From assembly GCA_005877655.1 (NCBI GenBank), contig VBOC01000236.1, forward strand, positions 1 through 7,247: a DNA stretch of 7,247 nucleotides, in the 5' to 3' direction. The stretch comes from Ignavibacteria bacterium. GTDB lineage: Bacteria > Bacteroidota > Ignavibacteria > UBA10030 > SZUA-254. The notes under the pieces were generated by a model, which saw nothing but the letters and a program-made list of their open reading frames with translations, was not told the DNA's origin and searched no databases. The translations under genes were made by a program, and so were the position numbers. This document shows positions 1 through 5,742 of the stretch, piece after piece; the first letter of the stretch is position 1, and each line of letters begins with the position of its first letter.

Positions 1-27
1 TGGATGGCCAATCTCCATTAGCACTTA
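1..27 (-). other. In-frame TAA in pheT and continuation of the frame to the window edge
   Basis: Minus-strand codons after ...DITN are TAA, then GTG CTA ATG GAG ATT GGC CAT CCA, read as VLMEIGHP. PheT proteins typically read DITNYVLxExGxP here, so the stop stands exactly in place of the conserved tyrosine with no frame change. One base (TAA versus TAT or TAC) would restore it. Only 24 bases remain before the window ends, so I cannot see whether the rest of the gene is intact. TAA is used as a normal stop by thrS and infC in this window, which argues against code reassignment. Confidence 0.85.
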
Positions 28-813
28 ATTGGTTATATCGACTATATTATTGATCGGTCTAAGACCGATTGCAATGAGACGATCTTTGATCCAGCCCGGG
101 GACTCTCTGACCTTGATATCGAGGACGATTCTTGCCGTATATCGCGGGCAATCCTCCACATCGTGTATTCGGACCCTGGCATATGTAACCGCCCTTCGTG
201 GGTCTTCCTTGACTGCCACCCGCGGAAGCCTGGCGCGGCTTGTTAACATTGCCCCAATCTCGCGTGCAATCCCAAAATGGCTCAGCGCATCCGGACGGTT
301 CGGCGTGACGCCTATTTCCAATATGGTGTCGTCGAGGCCAAGGTAATCCGCCAGGGACATCCCTACACGCGAACGATCCGTCAGGACGAGTATCCCTTCC
401 CGATCCGCCCCCAAATCAAGTTCGAACGCGGAGCAGATCATTCCCGCCGACAGTTCGCCTCGAATCTGTGCCGGCCGGATAACGAATGGCCGCCCTTCGG
501 GGGCGTGCTGGTCGTGCGCGATGACAGCTCCCACAGTCGCCACCGCCACACGCTGGCGGGCTGCCACATTCGGGGCACCACAGACAATTTGCAATGTCTG
601 AGAACCCACATTGACGTCGCAGAGCCATAGTTTATCCGCCGACGGGTGGCGACGTACATCCAGGACCTCGCCAACCACATACTTGTCATAGCGTTGCCCC
701 AGCGCGCGCGTGCTCTCCACTTCCAGCCCGAACATCGTGAGCCCCTCGGCCAACTCATTCACTGGTCTCTTAATCGTGATATAGTCCTTGAGCCATTCTA
801 GAGAAACATTCAT
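25..813 (-). CDS. pheT: Phenylalanine-tRNA ligase beta subunit, N-terminal part, interrupted by in-frame TAA
   Basis: PheT is the beta subunit of cytoplasmic (alphabeta)2 PheRS, which charges tRNA-Phe; it carries tRNA-binding and editing domains. Translation from ATG at 811-813 gives 262 residues. An OB-fold tRNA-binding domain spans about 43-150 (YVVGEVLDVRRHPSADKLWL, then IRGELSAGMICS). The B1 signature GVTPNRPDALSHFGIARE lies at about 168-185. The B3/B4 editing region begins at about 205 and reaches RPINNIVDITN at 252-262. The family normally continues with Tyr and more than 500 further residues; here the next codon is TAA (25-27), and the frame then resumes with family-like sequence. It starts 14 nt after pheS stops. 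The upstream bases are AT-rich with no Shine-Dalgarno, so translation probably depends on coupling to pheS. Gene identity is certain; whether the stop is real, an error or a split gene is not resolvable here. Confidence 0.93.
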   Translation of the reverse strand: MNVSLEWLKDYITIKRPVNELAEGLTMFGLEVESTRALGQRYDKYVVGEVLDVRRHPSADKLWLCDVNVGSQTLQIVCGAPNVAARQRVAVATVGAVIAHDQHAPEGRPFVIRPAQIRGELSAGMICSAFELDLGADREGILVLTDRSRVGMSLADYLGLDDTILEIGVTPNRPDALSHFGIAREIGAMLTSRARLPRVAVKEDPRRAVTYARVRIHDVEDCPRYTARIVLDIKVRESPGWIKDRLIAIGLRPINNIVDITN

Positions 814-827
814 AGTTTAATGGTTTA

Positions 828-1874
828 TCAGAATTGTCTCAAGAATCTAATATCATTTTCATAAAGAATTCGAATGTCATCGATCCCATATCTGAGCATC
901 GCAATCCGGTCTACTCCCATGCCGAAAGCGAAACCCGTGCAGCTCTCGGGGTCGTATCCCACAAACCTGTAGACCGCAGGATGAACCATCCCGCATCCGA
1001 GTATCTCGAGCCAGCCGGTGTACTTGCAGACCCGGCATCCCTTCCCGGAGCAGAGGAAGCATGTGATATCCATCTCCGCGCTCGGTTCAGTGAACGGGAA
1101 GTAGCTGGGCCTGAAGCGGTATTCTATCTTGCTCCCGTAGAATTGCCTCGCAAACGAGACAAGCGTACCCTTGAGCTCACTGAAGGTGACTCCCCTGTCG
1201 ACATACAATCCCTCGACCTGGTGAAAGAGGCAATAGCTGCGTGCACTGATCGCCTCATTTCGATAGACTCGTCCCGGAATGATCACCCGCACCGGAGGTT
1301 TCTGGCTTTCCATGACCCGAATCTGGACGGGGGATGTGTGAGTTCTTAACAGTACTTTTTCGGTGATAAAGAAAGTGTCCTGCATGTCCCGGGCAGGATG
1401 GTCGGGAGAAAAATTGAGCGCCTCGAAGTTGTGATAATCGTCCTCGATCTCGGGTCCCGAGGCGATCCTGAAACCCATGCCGAGAAAAATTCTCCTTATT
1501 TCTTCGAGCGTTTGCGTGAGTGGATGTTTTGTTCCCACCCAACGCTGGCGACCAGGAAGTGTGAGGTCAATGGAGGGCGCTTTCCGGTCGGATAATGAGC
1601 CGAGCGAGGCTTCTTTTTGCTGGAAGATCAATTGGATGGAAGACCGGAGCTCATTCAACTTCTTTCCCAGGACGGGACGCTCCGATGCGGGGGCGTTTCT
1701 CAGCTCATCAAAGAGCCGGGCGATGGCGCCTTTGCGCGATAGATACTTGATGCGGAATGAATCGAGTCCCGGGGCATCCCGAACGGAATCGATCTCCGAG
1801 AGTGCGCTTTGGCGAACTCTCTCAATCTCCTCCGTCAGTGAATCGCTAGCCCGGAGGAGGACACCCCACTCCAC
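828..1874 (-). CDS. pheS: Phenylalanine-tRNA ligase alpha subunit
   Basis: PheS is the catalytic alpha subunit of PheRS (Phe + ATP + tRNA-Phe to Phe-tRNA). The 348-residue product has an N-terminal helical tRNA-binding arm (about 13-95) and a class II catalytic core from HPLTQTLEEIRR (117-128). It shows RTHTSPVQIR (177-186), motif 2 GRVYRNEAISARSYCLFHQ (201-219), FRPSYFPFTEPSAEMD (254-269) and motif 3 GFAFGMGVDRIAML (314-327). Cysteines 272, 275, 280 and 283 form the C-x2-C-x4-C-x2-C cluster found in many bacterial PheS. The RNEAISAR form of motif 2 is what I associate with Bacteroidota/Chlorobi. The start is uncertain. GTG at 1872-1874 is the first usable codon after the in-frame rplT stop, but it has no clear Shine-Dalgarno and lies in a possible hairpin. 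A CTG 12 codons later would match the usual family N-terminus. Confidence 0.95.
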   Translation of the reverse strand: MEWGVLLRASDSLTEEIERVRQSALSEIDSVRDAPGLDSFRIKYLSRKGAIARLFDELRNAPASERPVLGKKLNELRSSIQLIFQQKEASLGSLSDRKAPSIDLTLPGRQRWVGTKHPLTQTLEEIRRIFLGMGFRIASGPEIEDDYHNFEALNFSPDHPARDMQDTFFITEKVLLRTHTSPVQIRVMESQKPPVRVIIPGRVYRNEAISARSYCLFHQVEGLYVDRGVTFSELKGTLVSFARQFYGSKIEYRFRPSYFPFTEPSAEMDITCFLCSGKGCRVCKYTGWLEILGCGMVHPAVYRFVGYDPESCTGFAFGMGVDRIAMLRYGIDDIRILYENDIRFLRQF

Positions 1875-1915
1875 CCAATGTGGAGAGGTTCCCGCAAGCG
1901 CCCTGATCGCGGAAC
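1869..1915 (-). other. Inverted repeats over the rplT-pheS gap and the pheS start
   Basis: Two short inverted repeats occupy the 57-nt gap and the presumed pheS start. One is CTCCAC/GTGGAG (1880-1885 with 1869-1874, 5-nt loop), and it contains the GTG start codon. The other is GTTCC/GGAAC (1911-1915 with 1888-1892, 18-nt loop). Neither is followed by a U-tract, so they are not intrinsic terminators. They could lower pheS initiation, or be chance. Confidence 0.3.
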
Positions 1916-1931
1916 ATTCAAGAGTTCGAGA

Positions 1932-2279
1932 TCAGGAGCCTGCAAATTTTACGATCTCGGCAAATGCTTCCGGGCTCCGGGATGCCAGGTCCGATAACAC
2001 CTTCCGGTTGATCGCAATCTCCTTCTTGTTCAGTGCGGCCATCAGGCGCGAGTACGTCGTACCGTGCGCGCGCGCCGCAGCATTAATGCGGGCAATCCAA
2101 AGAGTGCGGAATTCCCTTTTTTTCAGGCGCCGGTCCCGATAAGCGTGCTGTTCTCCCTTATCAAGATGGTGCTTGGCAATGGTGAGGAGCTTGCTCCTCG
2201 ATCCCCAGTAGCCTTTCGCCCTCGCAAGAATGCGTTTGCGCCGGCGGTGGGATGCGACTTTATTCTGAGAACGGGGCAT
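1932..2279 (-). CDS. rplT: 50S ribosomal protein L20
   Basis: L20 (bL20) binds 23S rRNA early in large-subunit assembly. The 115-residue product matches the family's full length and shows the hallmark basic N-terminus ([20 protein letters not shown]), then [38 protein letters not shown] and [23 protein letters not shown] at 2277-2279 is preceded by a good Shine-Dalgarno, AAAGGAG (2289-2295), which overlaps the rpmI stop. It follows rpmI by 15 nt and is therefore part of the infC-rpmI-rplT unit. In other bacteria L20 represses this operon by binding mRNA; I do not recognise that binding site here. Confidence 0.97.
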   Translation of the reverse strand: MPRSQNKVASHRRRKRILARAKGYWGSRSKLLTIAKHHLDKGEQHAYRDRRLKKREFRTLWIARINAAARAHGTTYSRLMAALNKKEIAINRKVLSDLASRSPEAFAEIVKFAGS

Positions 2280-2294
2280 GATCGTTTTCTCCTT

Positions 2295-2489
2295 TCACGA
2301 TTGAGTCATCGTCTCAATTTTCTTCTGTTCCGACTTGAAGACGAGCGTGGGTTTGCGGAGATGGCGCTTCCGCTTGCTCGACTTGGTTGAAAGAATATGG
2401 CTTCGAAAAGCCTTGTGACGCTTGTACTTGCCGGTGCCCGTACGCTTGAAACGCTTCTTGGCTCCCGAATCTGATTTCATCTTCGGCAT
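2295..2489 (-). CDS. rpmI: 50S ribosomal protein L35
   Basis: L35 (bL35) is a small basic 50S protein. From ATG at 2487-2489 it is 64 residues, the usual family length, with [20 protein letters not shown], then [13 protein letters not shown] and [11 protein letters not shown]. The frame is open further upstream, but that part only reads across the infC stop in another frame, so the MPKMK start is chosen. It starts 13 nt after infC ends and has a modest GGGA Shine-Dalgarno. Its stop (TGA, 2295-2297) overlaps the rplT ribosome-binding site, consistent with translational coupling. Confidence 0.97.
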   Translation of the reverse strand: MPKMKSDSGAKKRFKRTGTGKYKRHKAFRSHILSTKSSKRKRHLRKPTLVFKSEQKKIETMTQS

Positions 2490-2502
2490 ACGATGGATCC
2501 CG

Positions 2503-3084
2503 TTATGGTGTTTTCTCTGATTTCGGTTTAGTCTCGTCTGGTTTTGGTGTACTCTCGGCTTTCTTTTTCCCGCCTTTATCCGGCGCAAAAATCATCGCCA
2601 TGCTCCTGCCTTCCAATTTGGCGACCTGGTCCACTTTAGCGAGATCGGCCAATTTCTCGGCAAGGCGACGCAGGAGCTCTTCCCCGTGTTCCTTGTACGT
2701 AATCTCCCGGCCCTTGAAGACAACCGTCGCTTTCAGTTTGTGCCCTTCCTCCAGGAACCTTCTCGCATGGCGAGTCTTGAATTCAAAATCGTGGTCGTCT
2801 GTGTTCGGATGGAAGCGGAGCTCCTTCAGCTGCGTCACGTGCTGATGCTTGCGCTGAAGCTTGTCCTTCTTTGTTTGCTCATACTTGAACTTCCCAAAGT
2901 CCATGATTTTACATACGGGAGGTGTTGCGTTCGGCACAATCTCGATGAGGTCGAGCCCCCTCTGCCTGGCAAGCTTGATTCCCTCGGCGGGGCTCATGAC
3001 CCCGAGCTGCCCGGCGTCGTCGATGACCCGGACCTGCGCCACCCGTATTTCTTCATTGACGCGTACGCGGTCTGATGCCTTAAT
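2503..3084 (-). CDS. infC: Translation initiation factor IF-3, AUU start
   Basis: IF3 binds the 30S subunit, keeps it apart from 50S and enforces correct start-codon and initiator-tRNA choice. Read from ATT at 3082-3084 the protein has 193 residues. The N-terminal domain (about 6-75) holds [27 protein letters not shown] and [16 protein letters not shown]. The linker and C-terminal domain (about 80-168) hold [29 protein letters not shown] and [13 protein letters not shown] Lys/Pro/Glu/Thr-rich tail of about 25 residues follows (170-193). There is no in-frame ATG. The only other candidate, GTG at 3040-3042, would remove RVNEEIR. The ATT has a strong Shine-Dalgarno (GGAGGAGGG, 3090-3098) 5 nt upstream, inside thrS. 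AUU is the known infC start in E. coli, where IF3 discriminates against it and so limits its own synthesis. The gene overlaps thrS by 5 nt. Confidence 0.95.
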   Translation of the reverse strand: MKASDRVRVNEEIRVAQVRVIDDAGQLGVMSPAEGIKLARQRGLDLIEIVPNATPPVCKIMDFGKFKYEQTKKDKLQRKHQHVTQLKELRFHPNTDDHDFEFKTRHARRFLEEGHKLKATVVFKGREITYKEHGEELLRRLAEKLADLAKVDQVAKLEGRSMAMIFAPDKGGKKKAESTPKPDETKPKSEKTP

Positions 3085-5017
3085 GGTGTCCCTCCTCCGA
3101 TGTGATGAGTTTTTGTGAGATCTCCGACCGGATCCTCTCGAGAAATGCTCCTGAGTCCATACTCCCGAGGTCCCCCCTCTTGTGCTGTCTCACCGAGACG
3201 GTCCCGGCCGCGGCCTCCTTCTCTCCGACAACGAGCATATACGGAACCTTGCGCAATTCCCATTCTCTGATTTTGTACCCGATTTTCTCGTTCCGGCCGT
3301 CGGTCTCCGCCCGAACGGAGTTTGCCCTTAGAAGATCGCAAACCTTATTGGCATAGTCAAGATGCGCATCGGTGATCGGCAAGAGCACGGCCTGAACCGG
3401 TGAAAGCCATGCCGGAAAGGCACCCACGAAATGCTCGGTGATGATACCGATGAATCGCTCGAAGGATCCGAATATCGCCCTGTGGATGGCGACCGGGCGT
3501 CGCCGGGAGCCGTCCTCCGCGACAAACTCGAGTTCAAAGCGCTCCGGAAGCATGACAAAATCGAGCTGGATCGTAGCCACCTGCCAATCCCTGCCTATCG
3601 CGTCTTCGATCTGGACGTCAATCTTCGGTCCGTAGAACGCCCCCTCCTTCGGCCGGAGCGTGTATGCGATCTTCCTGTTCGCGAGCGCGTTCTTGAGGCT
3701 CGTCTCCGCCTCGTCCCACAGTTTCGGGTCTCCCATGGCGTTATCGGGCCGGGTCGAAACGCTGTAGGAAGGAGTCAAACCGAAAATCGAGTAGAATTGG
3801 GTGATCAGGTCGATGAGCCCATCAATCTCAGGAAGGATTTGATCGGGCCGGCAGTAGATATGGGCATCGTCCATCGTGATCTGGCGGACGCGGAACATCC
3901 CGCCGAGCGCTCCGGAAAGTTCGTTCCGATGAAGGCGGCCGATCTCCGAATACCTGAGTGGCAGGTCCTTATAGCTCCGTATTTTTTGACGATACACATA
4001 CGTACTTTCGGGACAATTCATCGGCTTGAGTGTGTAGACCGTCTCCTCATTCTCAAAGTAGTACATGTTCTCCTTGTAATGAGTCCAGTGCCCCGATTGC
4101 TCCCACAAATCCTTCTTGACCAATATCGGCGTGCTGATCTCCTGATACCCGCGCCGGTCGAGCTCAGAGCGCAGGAACGCCTCCAGTTCCCGGAAAACGA
4201 TCATCCCCTTCGGCAACCAGAATGGCGCCCCGGGGGCTACGTCGTGAAACACAAACAGCTCCAATTCCTTGCCGAGTTTCCGGTGGTCCCGCCGCTTCGC
4301 TTCCTCGAGCCTGAACAGGTAGGCGTCGAGTTCCTCTTTGTTCGGAAAGGAAATCCCGTAGATGCGCTGAAGCATCTTCCGCTTCTCGTCGCCTCTCCAG
4401 TAGGCCCCGGCGACGCTCAGGAGCTTGATCGCCTTGATTCTTCCGGTTGAAGGAATGTGAGGCCCGTAACAGAGATCGGTGAAGTTCCCCTGGTGGTAGA
4501 ATGTGATCACCTCACCCTTGAGGCCTTCAAGCAGTTCAAGCTTGTACGGGTCATTCTTCTTTTTGAAAAATGAAACAGCATCGTCCCACTTCTTCTCCTC
4601 CCGCACGAACGGCACGTCTCGTTTCGCGAACTCGAACATCCGTTCCTCGATCTTGCGCAAGTCTTCCTGCGAGAGCGCGTGGTCTCCCATATCGATGTCG
4701 TAATAGAACCCCTTGTCGATAGGGGGTCCGATCCCGAACTTTGTTCCCGGGAAGAGCGACTCGATCGATTCCGCCATGAGATGGGCTGAGCTATGCCAGT
4801 ACGCAAACTTGCCGCCGGGGTCTTCCCATTTCAAAATCCTGATCGTCCCGTTGTCTTCGATCTTCCGCGAAAGGTCCCGCACCTCTCCGTTGAATTCGAT
4901 GGCGAGAGCGTCGCGGGCCAAAGAGTTGCTGATCGATTTCGCGACCTCCTTCCCCGTCACGCCCTTCGCAAATTCCCGGACGCTATTATCCGGAAATTTC
5001 AGTTTAATGGATTCCAT
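3080..5017 (-). CDS. thrS: Threonine-tRNA ligase
   Basis: ThrRS charges tRNA-Thr and edits Ser-tRNA-Thr. The 645-residue product has the full bacterial layout. A TGS domain lies at about 3-62. The editing domain shows HSSAH (75-79) and C183/H187 in CYGPH. The class II core runs from about 255 to 540, with zinc ligands expected at C335 (KPMNCPES), H386 (DDAHIYC) and H512 (AIHRAIFGSFERF), nearly the E. coli positions 334/385/511. Motif 2 is GRLHRNELSGALGGMFRVRQ (360-379). An anticodon-binding domain (about 542-640) includes GRNEKIGYKIREWE. The residues after the zinc cysteine are PEST rather than the commoner PGH. ATG at 5015-5017 was chosen because the TGS domain begins there and AAGGG lies 3 nt upstream; a TTG at 5084-5086 would add 23 atypical residues. 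It overlaps infC by 5 nt. There is no room for a T-box. Confidence 0.97.
   Translation of the reverse strand: MESIKLKFPDNSVREFAKGVTGKEVAKSISNSLARDALAIEFNGEVRDLSRKIEDNGTIRILKWEDPGGKFAYWHSSAHLMAESIESLFPGTKFGIGPPIDKGFYYDIDMGDHALSQEDLRKIEERMFEFAKRDVPFVREEKKWDDAVSFFKKKNDPYKLELLEGLKGEVITFYHQGNFTDLCYGPHIPSTGRIKAIKLLSVAGAYWRGDEKRKMLQRIYGISFPNKEELDAYLFRLEEAKRRDHRKLGKELELFVFHDVAPGAPFWLPKGMIVFRELEAFLRSELDRRGYQEISTPILVKKDLWEQSGHWTHYKENMYYFENEETVYTLKPMNCPESTYVYRQKIRSYKDLPLRYSEIGRLHRNELSGALGGMFRVRQITMDDAHIYCRPDQILPEIDGLIDLITQFYSIFGLTPSYSVSTRPDNAMGDPKLWDEAETSLKNALANRKIAYTLRPKEGAFYGPKIDVQIEDAIGRDWQVATIQLDFVMLPERFELEFVAEDGSRRRPVAIHRAIFGSFERFIGIITEHFVGAFPAWLSPVQAVLLPITDAHLDYANKVCDLLRANSVRAETDGRNEKIGYKIREWELRKVPYMLVVGEKEAAAGTVSVRQHKRGDLGSMDSGAFLERIRSEISQKLITSEEGHH
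3082..3098 (-). promoter_or_regulatory. infC ribosome-binding site with AUU initiation codon
   Basis: GGAGGAGGG (3090-3098) is followed by a 5-nt spacer and ATT (3082-3084). The site is embedded in the last thrS codons (Glu-Glu-Gly-His-His-stop), and the thrS TAA shares two bases with the ATT codon. The strong Shine-Dalgarno combined with a rare start codon is the arrangement expected for IF3 autoregulation, as established for E. coli infC; here it is inferred. Confidence 0.85.
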
Positions 5018-5101
5018 GAACCCTTGCAACCATAGCAAAAAACCGGGATGAGTCCGATTCCAGAATACGTCCTCCCTGAAGTTCAACCCGCTCGTTCAAC
5101 G
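5018..5101 (-). other. thrS leader between tRNA-Val and thrS
   Basis: This 84-nt spacer has no terminator hairpin and is too short for a T-box. It does hold a strong Shine-Dalgarno-like GGGAGG (5071-5076) far upstream of the thrS ATG and not followed by an ATG at normal spacing. From the ATT at 5064-5066, or the CTG at 5061-5063, a 20- or 19-codon frame runs to a TAA at 5004-5006, overlapping the thrS start in another frame. Whether it is translated is unknown. Confidence 0.4.
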
Positions 5102-5175
<74 letters not shown>

Positions 5176-5193
5176 ATCGAACTCAGCGGAGGG

Positions 5194-5279
5194 TGCCGGG
5201 GACCGGAATCGAACCGGTACTCCCCTTGCGGAGAACAGGATTTTAAGTCCTGTGCGTCTACCAGTTTCGCCACCCCGGC
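5194..5279 (-). tRNA. tRNA-Leu(UAA)
   Basis: An 86-nt class II tRNA. The acceptor GCCGGGG (5273-5279) pairs with CCCCGGC (5195-5201), with A73 at 5194. The anticodon stem CAGGA/TCCTG encloses CTTAAAA with anticodon TAA. A long variable arm (TTCTCCGCAAGGGGAGTA region) is typical of leucine tRNAs. The three bases after A73 are CCC, so CCA is not encoded. Spacing of 18-20 nt to the Val and Cys genes indicates one precursor transcript. Confidence 0.97.
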
Positions 5280-5299
5280 GGAGATCGATGCGTCATCCG

Positions 5300-5370
5300 A
5301 GGCGCCGGGCGGATTCGAACCGCCGCATAAAGGTTTTGCAGACCTCCCCTTACCACTTGGGTACGGCGCC
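5300..5370 (-). tRNA. tRNA-Cys(GCA)
   Basis: A 71-nt tRNA. The acceptor GGCGCCG (5364-5370) pairs with CGGCGCC (5301-5307). U73 (5300) is the expected cysteine identity base. The anticodon loop CTGCAAA contains GCA, and the stem GAGGT/ACCTT includes one G-U pair. The T-arm GGCGG/CCGCC encloses TTCGAAT. No CCA is encoded. It is the first of the tight Cys-Leu-Val group and lies 136 nt after tRNA-Gly. Confidence 0.96.
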
Positions 5371-5402
5371 GATCAATTTCCCTCTCTCACGCTGCCGCGG
5401 CT

Positions 5403-5414
5403 TGAACATGTTCA
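5403..5414. repeat. 12-bp perfect palindrome between tRNA-Gly and tRNA-Cys
   Basis: TGAACATGTTCA is a perfect dyad lying just after the U-tract of the upstream hairpin and 33 nt before tRNA-Cys. The size suits a dimeric repressor operator. It resembles a Gram-positive LexA box (GAAC-N4-GTTC) but has a 2-nt rather than 4-nt centre. I see no second copy in the window, so function is unproven. Confidence 0.35.
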
Positions 5415-5418
5415 GATC

Positions 5419-5460
5419 AAAACAAAGCCCCGCCACCTGGTGGGATGGGGGCGGCGGGGC
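5419..5460 (-). terminator. Rho-independent terminator-like hairpin after tRNA-Gly
   Basis: On the minus strand GCCCCGCC (5453-5460) and GGCGGGGC (5427-5434) form a perfect 8-bp GC-rich stem with an 18-nt loop, followed at once by TTTGTTTT (5419-5426). An alternative smaller hairpin, CCACC/GGTGG, lies inside. It sits 46 nt after tRNA-Gly, so it probably ends the Gly transcript wholly or in part. No clear promoter follows it before tRNA-Cys, so partial readthrough into the Cys-Leu-Val-thrS operon is plausible. Confidence 0.75.
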
Positions 5461-5506
5461 AGCTTAAAGCAGAGGTGTATCATGAAGATCCCGCCCTGTC
5501 CCCTCG

Positions 5507-5579
5507 AGCGGGAAACGGGATTCGAACCCGCGACATTCACCTTGGCAAGGTGACGCTCTACCAACTGAGCTATTCCCGC
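5507..5579 (-). tRNA. tRNA-Gly(GCC)
   Basis: A 73-nt tRNA. The acceptor GCGGGAA (5573-5579) pairs with TTCCCGC (5508-5514), with U73 at 5507. The anticodon stem TCACC/GGTGA encloses TTGCCAA with anticodon GCC. The D-arm AGCTCAGTTGGTAGAGC and T-arm GCGGGTTCGAATCCCGT are canonical. No CCA is encoded. A promoter lies just upstream and a terminator-like hairpin 46 nt downstream. Confidence 0.97.
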
Positions 5580-5593
5580 GCTCAGCGCTGGAT

Positions 5594-5622
5594 AATATAA
5601 TTAAATTTTCAAATTTGCGCAA
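5594..5622 (-). promoter_or_regulatory. Sigma70-like promoter for tRNA-Gly
   Basis: On the minus strand TTGCGC (-35, 5617-5622) and TATATT (-10, 5594-5599) are separated by exactly 17 nt of A/T-rich sequence. The predicted transcription start near 5587 is about 8 nt before the mature tRNA-Gly 5' end. The -10 matches the consensus at 5 of 6 positions and the -35 at 3 of 6. The position fits a stable-RNA promoter. In the 163-nt greA-tRNA gap (5580-5742) I see no convincing greA terminator; a T7 run (5665-5671) lacks a proper stem before it. Confidence 0.6.
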
Positions 5623-5742
5623 CCATCTTTGAGAAGGAACTGCCGAAAGCCGGGAATCACGGTCAAAAAAAGGGGTGAGCAGAGGGACAGTCAACAAATT
5701 TCCGGCGATTCCTTGAAGATTTCGGGGGATTTTCCTATGAGT

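Noticed and set aside
834..1349. 171-codon plus-strand open frame
   Set aside because: It is an antisense shadow of pheS with no recognisable domain.
2490..2588. 33-residue N-terminal extension of L35
   Set aside because: It reads through the end of infC in another frame; the ATG at 2487-2489 gives the normal 64-residue L35 beginning MPKMK.
3431..4450. 339-codon plus-strand open frame
   Set aside because: It is antisense to the thrS catalytic core. Its Arg/Val/Leu/Pro-rich content mirrors thrS codon use, and thrS is unambiguous.
5018..5101. T-box riboswitch before thrS
   Set aside because: Only 84 nt separate tRNA-Val from thrS; there is no T-box sequence, specifier hairpin or terminator.
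5252..5467. 71-codon plus-strand open frame over tRNA-Leu and tRNA-Cys
   Set aside because: It runs antisense through two certain tRNA genes and the terminator hairpin; its arginine- and proline-rich composition reflects tRNA bases.
5665..5671. Run of seven T on the minus strand after greA as a greA terminator
   Set aside because: No stable GC-rich stem precedes it; only about 3-bp pairings were found.
5464..5697. 77-codon minus-strand open frame across tRNA-Gly
   Set aside because: Its centre (NSSVGRASPCQGECRGFESR) is simply the translated tRNA-Gly gene, a common false call. There is no ribosome-binding site or family resemblance.
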